DNA from: Erysipelotrichaceae bacterium | Lineage (GTDB): Bacteria > Bacillota_I > Bacilli_A > Erysipelotrichales > Erysipelotrichaceae | Assembly (NCBI GenBank): GCA_017473335.1 | Contig: JAFULN010000026.1 | Location: 95,768-159,767, forward strand | Reading direction: 5' to 3' | DNA length: 64,000 bases | Shown: in pieces, positions 36,554 to 44,753 of the stretch | How positions within the stretch are numbered: the first letter of the stretch is position 1 | How the letters are laid out: every line of letters begins with the position of its first letter | The notes under the pieces: model-generated | What the model was told of the DNA's origin: nothing | Seen by the model: only the letters and a program-made list of their open reading frames with translations | Database searches by the model: none | Made by a program: the position numbers and the translations under genes

Positions 36554-38211
36554 TGAAACCAAATGATCTACTCGAAATAATTGGCGAAGTAAATGATGAA
36601 TTTATTCATGAAGCAAAAGAAAAGCAAAATACAAAAGCTGTAAGATTTCCAGTTTGGGCTAAATGGTCTTCTGCTCTAGCTGCTTGTCTTGTTGCAGTTT
36701 GTATCGGCAGTTTTATTCTTCCTCGTATGGGTGGCGCATCAAGTGGAGGTAGTGGACATGATAACGGAAGTGTATTCATGTCTTATGCTGGACCAGTGTT
36801 TCCATTGACACTGATGGAGGAAAATGAACATATTTCTGCTGAGCGAAAGTTTACAATGGATTTTTCTCCATGGATTCCTGTATGGATTTCCAATGAAGAA
36901 GAAGCAGCTTCACGTACACACTTAACCGATGAAGAGCGACAAGATGTCCTAGATACATATTATGAATGGTATCCAGAGGGTGGTTACTATCAGTCATCAG
37001 AAGATATTATGGTGATTGATTCTTATACACTTAGTAATACAGATTCAACAGATCAAACGATCCGTGTCCTTTACCCGTTTGCATCCAACTTGCATAGCTT
37101 AGATGAAACTCGTCCGATTCTCAGCATGGGTGAAACTATTCTGGAGACAAAACTTCATGTTGGTACTTACGCTGGTGGTTTCCAAGGTGCATGGGAAAAC
37201 TGGAAGGAAACTCACCAGAATCCAGGCAGTTTGAATCTTTTGCAATTTGAAAGCTGGGAAGGATATCAATCGCTGCTTTCTGATGGAACGTATCTGAAAA
37301 ACACTTTAGATGACTATGTGGATTTAGCACACATTCCAGTGACTGTCTATGAACTTACAGATGCATGGGGTCCTAAAGAAAATAACGACGCTGGAATTCC
37401 TAATCCGACAATCCGTGTAATGTTCGAATTGGATTATGAAAAGACAAAAGTACTTTCCTTTAACTTCAATGGAGGTTATCACGATAGTGATCATGGAATC
37501 ATGGGGAAGAGCTTCTCTATTCGTGAGGAATGGGAAAGAGATTATGGAACACCTTGTTATCTCATCATTATTGGTGACGATATTCAAAATATTCAGTATC
37601 AAGGATATGTCACAGGAGGCTGGGATACAAAGAAAACTGTCGATGCCGGTGTTACGATTACTCGTACAGAAAGTAATTTGGAGGAAGCGCTCAGACAGGC
37701 TGCTCAATATAATTACGAGGAAATTGTTGGTATTGGTAATTATGAAGAGTCTGAACCAGAATATGGTTTTGAATTGTATTATGGTCTGCTCAAGGAACAT
37801 CTGGTAGCTTATGGTGTTCTTTCTGATAACCAGATGGAACGCTATAGTGATGGAAATATTGAAAATCTGGACGTAACTAGTGTGAGTCGTGTTTGCTGGA
37901 TTGAAGCAGAGATTACAATTCCTGCAGGTGAAAGCGTAAACCTTGATGCTGTCTTTAAAAAAGAACCAAGTTTTGATTACCACTGTACCGCAAGTGAAAA
38001 TAAAGGTGTCAGTGGGTATGATGCAGTAACTGAACTAGGTAGCAATCTTAACTTTACGAAACAAACTGCACGCCTTGAAGACAGAGGTCAAATTGAAATC
38101 GTTCGTCAAAACTTCGGCTTTGATCTTGCAAATGGTATCAATGAAGTAACTCTGGATAAGTCAATTCCTCATTACTACCTGGAAGTCAAAGGTATAAAAG
38201 ATACCGAATGA
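36553..38211 (+). CDS. One-pass membrane protein, probable anti-sigma partner
   Basis: 552 residues: a 34-residue cytoplasmic N-terminus, one helix (WSSALAACLVAVCIGSFIL), a Gly-Ser linker and about 480 extracytoplasmic residues. The ectodomain has a segment DSYTLSNTDSTDQTIRVLYPF near 155 that resembles AEYTFYNPSDYTITATLAFPF in the exported protein at 43.3 kb, suggesting a shared immunoglobulin-like domain. Position directly after the sigma gene implies it holds the sigma factor at the membrane; no known anti-sigma zinc motif is visible, so this is inferred from context. Confidence 0.65.
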   Translation: MKPNDLLEIIGEVNDEFIHEAKEKQNTKAVRFPVWAKWSSALAACLVAVCIGSFILPRMGGASSGGSGHDNGSVFMSYAGPVFPLTLMEENEHISAERKFTMDFSPWIPVWISNEEEAASRTHLTDEERQDVLDTYYEWYPEGGYYQSSEDIMVIDSYTLSNTDSTDQTIRVLYPFASNLHSLDETRPILSMGETILETKLHVGTYAGGFQGAWENWKETHQNPGSLNLLQFESWEGYQSLLSDGTYLKNTLDDYVDLAHIPVTVYELTDAWGPKENNDAGIPNPTIRVMFELDYEKTKVLSFNFNGGYHDSDHGIMGKSFSIREEWERDYGTPCYLIIIGDDIQNIQYQGYVTGGWDTKKTVDAGVTITRTESNLEEALRQAAQYNYEEIVGIGNYEESEPEYGFELYYGLLKEHLVAYGVLSDNQMERYSDGNIENLDVTSVSRVCWIEAEITIPAGESVNLDAVFKKEPSFDYHCTASENKGVSGYDAVTELGSNLNFTKQTARLEDRGQIEIVRQNFGFDLANGINEVTLDKSIPHYYLEVKGIKDTE

Positions 38212-38220
38212 ATCATTCTG

Positions 38221-38249
38221 TTGTATAAGAAATTAGATTCATGTACAAT
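38221..38249 (+). promoter_or_regulatory. Promoter ahead of leader hairpin copy 2
   Basis: TTGTAT (38221-38226), 17 bases, TACAAT (38244-38249). The surrounding ATTCATGTAnAAT is shared with the promoter at 42.1 kb. The transcript would start near 38256, just before the hairpin. Confidence 0.68.
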
Positions 38250-38263
38250 TAATTTAGACAAGT

Positions 38264-38304
38264 ACCGGTGAATTGGCGCATATAGTAGCCGGTTCGCCGG
38301 TTTT
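38264..38304 (+). repeat. Leader hairpin repeat, copy 2
   Basis: ACCGGTGAATTGGC (38264-38277), loop GCATATAGTA, GCCGGTTCGCCGGT (38288-38301), TTTT. Perfect 14-position stem with G-T pairs. The ribosome site GTGGAGGT follows 12 bases later. Confidence 0.85.
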
Positions 38305-38323
38305 CGCTTTGTGGAGGTATCAC

Positions 38324-38509
38324 ATGAAAAAGTATGAATATGTTAAGGTCGATATTCAAAAATTTATAGGTTCAAGGTCTGAAAATCATCGTGAGATTAT
38401 TAATGAATATGCAGCCAAGGGATATCGATATGTAGGGTATATTCCTGTGGAAATGACAGGTCATGGTCAGATTCTAGAAATGGATCTGGTTTTTGAAATC
38501 GAGGAATAG
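38324..38509 (+). CDS. DUF4177 family protein
   Basis: 61-residue cytosolic protein beginning MKKYEYVKVDIQKF, with YAAKGYRYVGYIPV, the pattern of DUF4177 (KYEYKxV...G-W). ATG 38324 sits behind GGAGGTATCAC; a longer frame upstream would run through the leader hairpin. Function unknown. Followed after four bases by the next gene. Confidence 0.78.
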   Translation: MKKYEYVKVDIQKFIGSRSENHREIINEYAAKGYRYVGYIPVEMTGHGQILEMDLVFEIEE

Positions 38510-38513
38510 CATC

Positions 38514-38813
38514 ATGAAAAAGGTTCTTTTGGGGATTGCTTTGGTACTTATTCTTGGACTTGGAATTTTATCCAAAAATCCAATTGTCATCTGTGATAAT
38601 GACCTACCAGAAGAATATATGGAAGCAATAGAATCACAGGCTGAAGGATTATATTCAAGAAAACTCCCGTTAGTGCCTGTCTGTGTGAATGTCACTAGTT
38701 TTGATGATGAAACTGTGTATTATACGATTTATTATTTTCCACTTGGTACTGTAGGAATGTCATACAAAAAGAATGACGGATATAATATGGAAAAATCACT
38801 AACGAGATTTTAG
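38514..38813 (+). CDS. Small exported protein (99 aa)
   Basis: Signal-anchor at residues 4-22 (VLLGIALVLILGLGIL), then about 75 residues with no recognised domain (VCVNVTSFDDETVYYTIYYFPLG). GAGGAATAGC precedes ATG. It is in the operon that starts behind leader hairpin copy 2. Confidence 0.6.
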   Translation: MKKVLLGIALVLILGLGILSKNPIVICDNDLPEEYMEAIESQAEGLYSRKLPLVPVCVNVTSFDDETVYYTIYYFPLGTVGMSYKKNDGYNMEKSLTRF

Positions 38814-38826
38814 GAGGTTGCCCGAT

Positions 38827-39416
38827 ATGATGAAAAAAATAATCGCATTTGTTGTGTTGCTCACTTGTTTTTCTTTTCTGTCTGATGCGATGGGAAAGCA
38901 ATGGAACAGAATCAACTAGGAATGAACATTAAACCTAGTACTTTTTCTGAAGAAACATTAGAAGTGTTAAAATTATTTGAAGATGAAATCCACTTTTTTG
39001 ATATCAAATTAGATGATACTGCTAAATCCTTTGCTATTTCTATTTGGCAATATCAAGATGATCAATGGAACGAAATTGGATCATCGAGTGGCCAATCTGA
39101 ATTCCTAGGAAATAGAATAGCAATCAGGTTTGATGAAACAGCTTATGAAATTTATCATATGGATGAAAATGGACACTCGTCCATAAAATCTCCAGCGTTA
39201 GATTTAAAGTTTGAAGACACGATTGCTAAAATTTCATGGAGAGTTGATCAAGAAGAAATTTTAGAAATGAATAAAGAAAAAGCACTATTTGTAAAAGTCG
39301 GTACAAATAAAAGTGAAGTCAGTACATCAATCATTTCAACTGATTTTAGAGAAGTTAAATGTGACACAGGAATTGCCATCACATTAACAATTTTTGATAA
39401 AGAATTGACCGATTAA
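38827..39416 (+). pseudogene. Exported protein gene split by a probable frameshift
   Basis: ATG 38827 behind AGGAGG opens a signal peptide (MKKIIAFVVLLTCFSFLSDA) whose frame stops at 38917-38919. A second frame, open from ATG 38901 to 39416 (171 residues, MEQNQLGMNIKPSTFSEET...), has no ribosome site of its own. One extra base in the GGG at 38892-38894 would fuse the two, placing the signal peptide directly before the soluble domain. Either the gene is broken, or the sequence has an error, or the two are translated by slippage. The soluble domain has alternating strand pattern and no recognised family. Confidence 0.55.
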
Positions 39417-39474
39417 TATAAATAGAAACAAGAAATATATAGTAAATTAAGTTGTTGAAGCAGGAGTAGCAGTC

Positions 39475-39981
39475 ATGTTTGAAAATTATTGTCGATTTAA
39501 AGAGTTAAACATAAATTCGAGTTTTATTTCACTTGAAAGTACAGAAAATCTATATCCTTATTGGTGTTACCCAGTAAATGCTACTCCGATTGGACTTGAA
39601 GGATGTATCTTATATTGTTTTATCGAAGGGTACAATGAAATGGTATTTGCATCGAATCCAGAATCTTGCGTTGATACCAATGTCTATCCTCTTGCGAAGA
39701 GTTTTACAGATTTTCTTAGGTTAATTTTGGCTTGTGGATCTGCAAATCCAGTTGAACAGATTAGTTGGATGACAAAAGAGAAGTTCAATGAGCATTTATC
39801 CAACGAATCTCAAAATCAGACAGATGAGCAGAGAAAAGTGCTTCAAATCATTAAAGAAGAATTTTGTTTGCTGCCAATGGAAGATCCATTTTCATATGTA
39901 AAGGAAATTCAAAAAGATTTCGATGGCAGCAAGATCGAATACTCAGATGAATACTATGAAATTCAGGGAATAGAAAGATAG
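39475..39981 (+). CDS. SMI1/KNR4 (SUKH)-like cytosolic protein
   Basis: 168 residues with FISLESTENLYPYWCYPVNATPIGLEG, then GYNEMVFASNPESC and VYPLAKSFTDFLRLILACGSANPVEQ. The order of a WP-like core and a helix before FxxFL resembles the SUKH superfamily, which contains many toxin-immunity proteins. No toxin gene is nearby. ATG 39475 follows AGGAGTAGCAGTC. Family assignment by eye only. Confidence 0.5.
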   Translation: MFENYCRFKELNINSSFISLESTENLYPYWCYPVNATPIGLEGCILYCFIEGYNEMVFASNPESCVDTNVYPLAKSFTDFLRLILACGSANPVEQISWMTKEKFNEHLSNESQNQTDEQRKVLQIIKEEFCLLPMEDPFSYVKEIQKDFDGSKIEYSDEYYEIQGIER

Positions 39982-39993
39982 GTGGACTGTACT

Positions 39994-40245
39994 ATGAAAA
40001 AGACAATGTTTACTATATTCATAGTTGCTTTGATTATCTTTGTGATTGACTGGGGTGTAATGGGTGTTAAACTCCTCGATCATAATTATGAAGTCATGAC
40101 AGAAACCTATATTGGTCTTCTTTGCTGGATAATCATGATAGGATGTGCTTTGTACAAGTCCTTTTCCAATAAGTGTCCACATTGTGGAAGATTAAGATTA
40201 ACTAATGGTGATTACTGTTCATACTGTGGCAAGAAGATTTGTTGA
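39994..40245 (+). CDS. Two-helix membrane protein with C-terminal zinc ribbon
   Basis: 83 residues: two hydrophobic segments (about 6-22 and 37-55) and a zinc ribbon CPHCGRLRLTNGDYCSYCG at the cytosolic end. AGGTGG is 8 bases before ATG 39994; the in-frame GTG 39982 lies inside that site. Function unknown. Confidence 0.65.
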   Translation: MKKTMFTIFIVALIIFVIDWGVMGVKLLDHNYEVMTETYIGLLCWIIMIGCALYKSFSNKCPHCGRLRLTNGDYCSYCGKKIC

Positions 40246-40274
40246 CAGCTTTATAGAATTACAAGGAGAAAATT

Positions 40275-40688
40275 ATGCCAATATCCATTCGAAAAAATAT
40301 TATGACAGACTATACTTTACATGACATGAATGTAATTTCTATTGAGAAACACGGACAAGATATAATCATGCGCACACAGTCTGGCATTGTGAAATGTGAA
40401 GGATTAAGTTCCCAAGTTAATGGTCATGTTGTGTTCAGAAATGTTGATATGGATTTTTGTAATGTCTATTTGATGAAATCAAATGGAAGATATGGAAAAT
40501 TTGAGGCTGAGAAAATTACATTAGAAGAATTTTTAAGTCGCTTTCCTGTGTTTGGTTTTTCGATTTCAGATGAAGTATATGGATACAATCAAACAAAATA
40601 TTGGGGTTATCTCACATCTAATCGTGAATTCTATGAATGTATTCTGGAATTCTATCATTCTGGAGATATGATTTTTGTGGAAGAATAA
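40275..40688 (+). CDS. Unrecognised cytosolic protein
   Basis: 137 residues with no signal or membrane segment. Contains LHDMNVISIEKHGQDIIMRTQSG and ends in CILEFYHSGDMIFVEE; the repeated strand pattern (LHDxxV...G.DI.....G) resembles small beta-sheet proteins often found as immunity proteins. AAGGAGAAAATT precedes ATG. Confident as a gene, not in function. Confidence 0.6.
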   Translation: MPISIRKNIMTDYTLHDMNVISIEKHGQDIIMRTQSGIVKCEGLSSQVNGHVVFRNVDMDFCNVYLMKSNGRYGKFEAEKITLEEFLSRFPVFGFSISDEVYGYNQTKYWGYLTSNREFYECILEFYHSGDMIFVEE

Positions 40689-40757
40689 ATTTTTAAAGCA
40701 AGCTATTCGATATCTGTAAATCCATATGAAAATGCATTATAGTACATAGTTTTAGTT

Positions 40758-40787
40758 CAGTTGCGCAATAGTTGGTAGAAGCAACTG
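40758..40787 (+). promoter_or_regulatory. Leader hairpin before the membrane XRE gene
   Basis: CAGTTGC / GCAACTG, 7 pairs, with a 16-base loop that starts GCA and contains TAGTTGGT (40769-40776). A TATAGT at 40738-40743 could be the -10 box of a transcript starting just before it. Confidence 0.45.
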
Positions 40788-40827
40788 CATTTCCTCGCTA
40801 TGATTTTGCTGAAAGGGAGGTATACTT

Positions 40828-41190
40828 ATGCTTTTTCAATTAAATACTATTATTTTCGCTCTGTTTGTAGTTGTTGGTGGATTGGGGACCACTATCTACC
40901 TTGTATATTTGCTTATCAAAGCATTGAGAAAATATATTAATTCATCTGAAATAAGAAGTGAAAAAAAGGATGTTAAAGCATCCTTAGGTGAAACAATCAA
41001 GAGATATCGCATTGAAAGAAAAATGACCCAAGAGTTTGTGGCTGAAAGAATAGGAGTAAGTAGACAAGCTGTCTCAAAATGGGAAAGCGGTGCATCAGAT
41101 CCTAGCACTACTAATTTAATTTCTTTGGCTCGACTATTTGATATTACACCAGAAGAACTGTTAAGGAATGTGACAAACAATGAATCATAA
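40828..41190 (+). CDS. XRE regulator with N-terminal membrane anchor
   Basis: 120 residues. One hydrophobic helix (6-33) comes first, then a linker and a complete helix-turn-helix at about 55-110 (LGETIKRYRIERKMTQEFVAERIGVSRQAVSKWESG). This order is the reverse of the two other membrane XRE proteins in the block. AAAGGGAGGT precedes ATG. It overlaps the next small gene by 11 bases. Confidence 0.82.
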   Translation: MLFQLNTIIFALFVVVGGLGTTIYLVYLLIKALRKYINSSEIRSEKKDVKASLGETIKRYRIERKMTQEFVAERIGVSRQAVSKWESGASDPSTTNLISLARLFDITPEELLRNVTNNES

Positions 41191-41341
41191 AACTTTGAAA
41201 ACTATTAAAAAGATAATTCTCTATTTAGGAGCAATAGTTTCTGTTGGTACTTCTATGTATATGTTTATCCATCATCAACTGATGATAGGTTTTTGTTTCA
41301 TTATTAGTGCAGTATTTTTGCTTTTACTGCAGCGATATTGA
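41180..41341 (+). CDS. Small two-helix membrane protein (53 aa)
   Basis: ATG 41180 lies inside the end of the XRE gene, with AAGGA 12 bases upstream. MNHKTLKTIKKIILYLGAIV... has two hydrophobic helices (11-29 and 36-52). Likely co-translated with the regulator, perhaps as its partner. Typical of small proteins paired with HTH genes. Confidence 0.5.
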   Translation: MNHKTLKTIKKIILYLGAIVSVGTSMYMFIHHQLMIGFCFIISAVFLLLLQRY

Positions 41342-41368
41342 TTTGTAAAGTCTTGTTGCATGATTGTA

Positions 41369-41394
41369 AACCATAGTTGGTGGTATTTATGGTT
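41369..41394 (+). promoter_or_regulatory. Leader hairpin before the second membrane XRE gene
   Basis: AACCATA / TATGGTT stem (7 pairs) with a 12-base loop; TAGTTGGT at 41374-41381 crosses the stem-loop boundary, at nearly the same distance from the start codon (63 bases) as in the 40.8-kb leader (59). Confidence 0.4.
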
Positions 41395-41436
41395 CAAAAC
41401 AAGAATAATGAAATCCAACGTTAAGGAGGATTTCAT

Positions 41437-42084
41437 ATGAGATTTTGTGACAAAATAACATACTTGAGAAAGCAGAAAGGTCTTTCTCAGGAGAATTTGG
41501 CAGATGAGTTATCTGTATCAAGACAAGCTGTTTCCCGCTGGGAAATGGGTACTGCAATGCCTGATGCTTCAAATATTCTTCAGCTCAGCAAGCTGTTTGA
41601 TGTAACCACTGATTATCTGTTGAATGATGATTATGATAGCGATGAAGATCTTCCGAAAGTAAGAAAAGTAAAAAGTGAAAATCTGAATCAAGTCATGTTT
41701 TATATGATTGTGATCGAAGTGATGATTTTGATTATTCAGTTTATGACTGTATTTATTCTACAGAATGCTGTTTTCGCATTCTTGAGCTTTGTCCCATTTG
41801 TTGCAGCAGTTGGTGGATTTGAGGTAGCATTTAGAAAAGACACTCAAAACATCAACGAACAGATGATCACATTCAGGAAGAAATTTTATAAGATTTCTGC
41901 CTGGTTAGGAACATACTTTCCTGTACGCTTTGCAATCGAAGCTTTGATGCATTTGTATCCAAGGTCCTATTCTTCATTGGTTTTAGAATGTATTATTCTA
42001 GTAATTTATATTGCCTGTGCTTGCTTGATTGACCTTCAAATCGAACAAAATTATCAGAAATGGAAAAGAAACATATTATCATAA
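41437..42084 (+). CDS. XRE regulator with C-terminal membrane helices
   Basis: 215 residues: helix-turn-helix at 5-60 (ITYLRKQKGLSQENLADELSVSRQAVSRWEMG), a linker, then four hydrophobic helices from about residue 88. AAGGAGGATTTC precedes ATG. The same layout as the minus-strand XRE gene at 35.1 kb. Regulatory target unknown. Confidence 0.85.
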   Translation: MRFCDKITYLRKQKGLSQENLADELSVSRQAVSRWEMGTAMPDASNILQLSKLFDVTTDYLLNDDYDSDEDLPKVRKVKSENLNQVMFYMIVIEVMILIIQFMTVFILQNAVFAFLSFVPFVAAVGGFEVAFRKDTQNINEQMITFRKKFYKISAWLGTYFPVRFAIEALMHLYPRSYSSLVLECIILVIYIACACLIDLQIEQNYQKWKRNILS

Positions 42085-42105
42085 ATCAACTCATAAGCTG
42101 TTAAG

Positions 42106-42134
42106 TTGTAGTTGGTGTACTATTCATGTAAAAT
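42106..42134 (+). promoter_or_regulatory. Promoter ahead of leader hairpin copy 3
   Basis: TTGTAG (42106-42111), 17 bases, TAAAAT (42129-42134). It shares ATTCATGTAnAAT with the promoter of copy 2; TAGTTGGT (42109-42116) overlaps the -35 box. Confidence 0.65.
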
Positions 42135-42148
42135 AAAGTTAGTGAAGT

Positions 42149-42191
42149 ACCGGTGAATTGGCACGTATGTAGTAGCCGGTTCGCCGTTTTT
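42149..42191 (+). repeat. Leader hairpin repeat, copy 3
   Basis: ACCGGTGAATTGGC (42149-42162), a 12-base loop ending GTAGTA, then GCCGGTTCGCCG and five Ts. One position near the stem base is mismatched. AAGGAGG follows 7 bases after the T-run. Confidence 0.82.
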
Positions 42192-42212
42192 CGTTTTAAG
42201 GAGGATTTGTGT

Positions 42213-43253
42213 ATGAAAAGATTTGCAACACTGATAAATTTATTGATGATTGCCGCACTTGTTTTTTGTATGATTCAAATCAATGATTTAGAAAATCAAA
42301 TCAATAATTTGAGAAACAGCATCAATGATGTTGATCGTAATTTAAGTTATCAGATGAGCAGCATCTATAATAACGTTCATTCTATGCTTGAAGAGGAAGT
42401 AAATCAGCTTACGATAAGCGATTGGGAATTTGGTGAGATCGATATTGCGAACGAAACTGCTGAAATCATCTGTACAGTGGTTCCTAAAGAATATAATCCA
42501 GATGCCACTTCGGTAAAATTAATAAGTGAACATCAAGAGGTTCTGATGGAATATGCAGACGGGAAATATACTGCAAAAATGAATCTACCACTGTTTGGAA
42601 TTTCAGAAATTGAGCAAATCAATTTGATTGATAACGGAATTATTCGTACACAGCAGTTAGGCTGGAGTATTTCTCCAAAAGACCAAGCGATACTTTGGAC
42701 ATTTACTCGCTTTAGTGGTGAAGGTAGGGGAACATACGGAAAAGAATCTTACACATGGGAGCCAAACGGGCATATTCATATCAACATTGAGAAGAAAGGT
42801 ACTTTCGAAATTAAAAAGATCGATGTCGTCGAAATGATGGATGGGAAAGAAATCAGTCGTACAGCTGTTGATATCACACCTGAAGGACAAAAGGCTTATG
42901 CTGAGAAAATCTCAAAGCAGGGTTATGCAGTCCCTGAATCTGTAGTCTCATTAGAACAAGCAGAAACATCTACTTGTAACGGATTTGCTGAATTCTTTTA
43001 TCCATTCAGTAAAGAAATCGTTGTGCCAAATGGCAGCGAATATATTGTGTATGTGGATATCACAGATGAATATGATTTAACTTATCGCTGTGTTGCAGAT
43101 TTCGTCTCCATGGAAGAAAATGGTGATCGTAATGATAGCAGAGAAAATGAACTTCATATGTTAGTAAATGCTCAAGCTATCATGATTTTTAACAAAGATG
43201 GACGTCTTGTTTATGAGTCTGAATTTATGAAAGAGATGGATTTCCATCATTAA
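42213..43253 (+). CDS. Membrane-anchored protein with coiled coil and beta-rich ectodomain
   Basis: 346 residues: one N-terminal helix (5-22), a coiled coil (INDLENQINNLRNSINDVDR, to about residue 62), then a beta-rich extracytoplasmic region with no recognised family. The coiled coil suggests oligomerisation outside the membrane. AAGGAGG precedes ATG 42213; a longer frame from 42153 would include the hairpin. First gene of the operon behind leader hairpin copy 3. Confidence 0.7.
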   Translation: MKRFATLINLLMIAALVFCMIQINDLENQINNLRNSINDVDRNLSYQMSSIYNNVHSMLEEEVNQLTISDWEFGEIDIANETAEIICTVVPKEYNPDATSVKLISEHQEVLMEYADGKYTAKMNLPLFGISEIEQINLIDNGIIRTQQLGWSISPKDQAILWTFTRFSGEGRGTYGKESYTWEPNGHIHINIEKKGTFEIKKIDVVEMMDGKEISRTAVDITPEGQKAYAEKISKQGYAVPESVVSLEQAETSTCNGFAEFFYPFSKEIVVPNGSEYIVYVDITDEYDLTYRCVADFVSMEENGDRNDSRENELHMLVNAQAIMIFNKDGRLVYESEFMKEMDFHH

Positions 43254-43293
43254 TTTTGAAAGAAGATTATAAGAATGATAGGAGGGCATGAAA

Positions 43294-44718
43294 ATGAATA
43301 GAAAAAGTATCTTAACTGCTGGTTTAATCTTGATGACACTTGTTTTAAGCATGTCCTCTGTTTATGCAAATTCTGCACAGACAAGATGGTCAGGGACCGA
43401 TTCTACAGGAGCGATAGTTTTAGATGAAGATAGTCCGATTATCGTTGAAAAGGAACTGCTTACTTTTGATATCAATGAATTTCCTCAGTCCTATTATCGT
43501 GATATGAATGATTTTGTGGCTTATTCTGCAAAAGTTACTGCTGAGTATACATTCTATAATCCGTCTGATTATACAATCACTGCAACGCTTGCATTTCCAT
43601 TTGGTGGTACTGCTGACTATGCAGATCTCTATGATCATGAACTCAATAAACGCCTGTTGAATGTTGATACAGAAAAATACGATGTTACGATTGATGGACA
43701 GGCGATTGAAAAACAGATTCGTCATACTCTGATGTATTATGGTGGTCAATTTGAGTTGGAAGAAGATCTACTTAAACTTCATGATGGATTCATGAAGGAT
43801 GATTTCTATTCACCTGAATTGTCTGTCTATAAATATACATATTCACCTAGAAATGTTGACTTAGATAAACATCCTGCCGCATCAGCAGCTGTCAAATTGA
43901 CAGGTGACAATCCACAAACAAAACTCTATATGGAAAATCAGAGTGGTGGACGTACTTTGGAAGATGGCATTTTGCTTGAAACATGGGTTGAACGCAATGA
44001 TCAGTTTTCCGTCTATATCATTGGTAAACCTTTAAAAGATGAGCTTGAATGGACTTTCTATCATAATGGTGCATGTGAAGAAGAAATCAGTGGAACAATG
44101 CTGCTGGTAGGCTATGAAGAAATGACTTTCAAAGATCTCGCATTGTCTTACTATCAAGAAGATTCAGGGATATTGGATTATGACTGGTACAACGCTATTG
44201 TTACTTCATTGAAAGCTAATGAATGGTCTAATGGAGTTATTCACACGTTCGATTTTAATCTGGATGTATCCAACACTTTGATGAGATGGTATCAATATGA
44301 AATCACATTGGAACCTCAGCAAAGAGTCGTGAATGCAGTGACTGCCCCAATGTATCCTGCAATCAACAGCGATTATGAACCTCCGATTTTCAAGTACACC
44401 TATTTGCTTTCTCCTGCAAAGACCTGGAAAGAATTTGGAAACCTAGATATTGTGATCAATACCCCTTACTATTTGATAGAAAGCAACCAGGATTTCCTAT
44501 ATAACAATCCTGGTTATGAAGTGCATTTAACAGGATTATCGGAAGGTGAACTGGTGTTTACACTTTGTTCTGATTCAAATCCTGTAGCTCCAGTGTATTC
44601 AAAATCTTATTTGCCATTTATCATGGTTGCAGGAACGTTTTTATCTGTAGTAGCTCTTGTTTTCTTTGTTTTTTCGATTGCTAAGAGGAAAAGAAGCTTA
44701 AAAAGAGATGTTGAATAA
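43294..44718 (+). CDS. Exported protein with C-terminal membrane anchor
   Basis: 474 residues: signal peptide (to about residue 25, VYA-NSA), a long ectodomain, then one helix near 445-465 followed by a KRKRS stop-transfer sequence. The segment AEYTFYNPSDYTITATLAFPF resembles a part of the sigma-linked ectodomain protein at 36.6 kb. ATG 43294 has GGAGGG 7 bases upstream, against 1 base for ATG 43288. No known family recognised; outer-surface location is inferred. Confidence 0.7.
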   Translation: MNRKSILTAGLILMTLVLSMSSVYANSAQTRWSGTDSTGAIVLDEDSPIIVEKELLTFDINEFPQSYYRDMNDFVAYSAKVTAEYTFYNPSDYTITATLAFPFGGTADYADLYDHELNKRLLNVDTEKYDVTIDGQAIEKQIRHTLMYYGGQFELEEDLLKLHDGFMKDDFYSPELSVYKYTYSPRNVDLDKHPAASAAVKLTGDNPQTKLYMENQSGGRTLEDGILLETWVERNDQFSVYIIGKPLKDELEWTFYHNGACEEEISGTMLLVGYEEMTFKDLALSYYQEDSGILDYDWYNAIVTSLKANEWSNGVIHTFDFNLDVSNTLMRWYQYEITLEPQQRVVNAVTAPMYPAINSDYEPPIFKYTYLLSPAKTWKEFGNLDIVINTPYYLIESNQDFLYNNPGYEVHLTGLSEGELVFTLCSDSNPVAPVYSKSYLPFIMVAGTFLSVVALVFFVFSIAKRKRSLKRDVE

Positions 44719-44753
44719 AATCTTAATAAATTTTTAAGTTAGGAAGTGGTTGT

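Noticed and set aside
37324..37983. Minus-strand open frame of 219 codons
   Set aside because: It lies entirely within the ectodomain gene on the plus strand, has no ribosome site and has a shadow-like composition rich in Ile, Phe and Cys.
35863..42191. The three hairpin repeats as a CRISPR array or IS ends
   Set aside because: They are 2.4 and 3.9 kb apart, all in the same orientation, and each is placed directly before a ribosome site, unlike array spacing or element termini.
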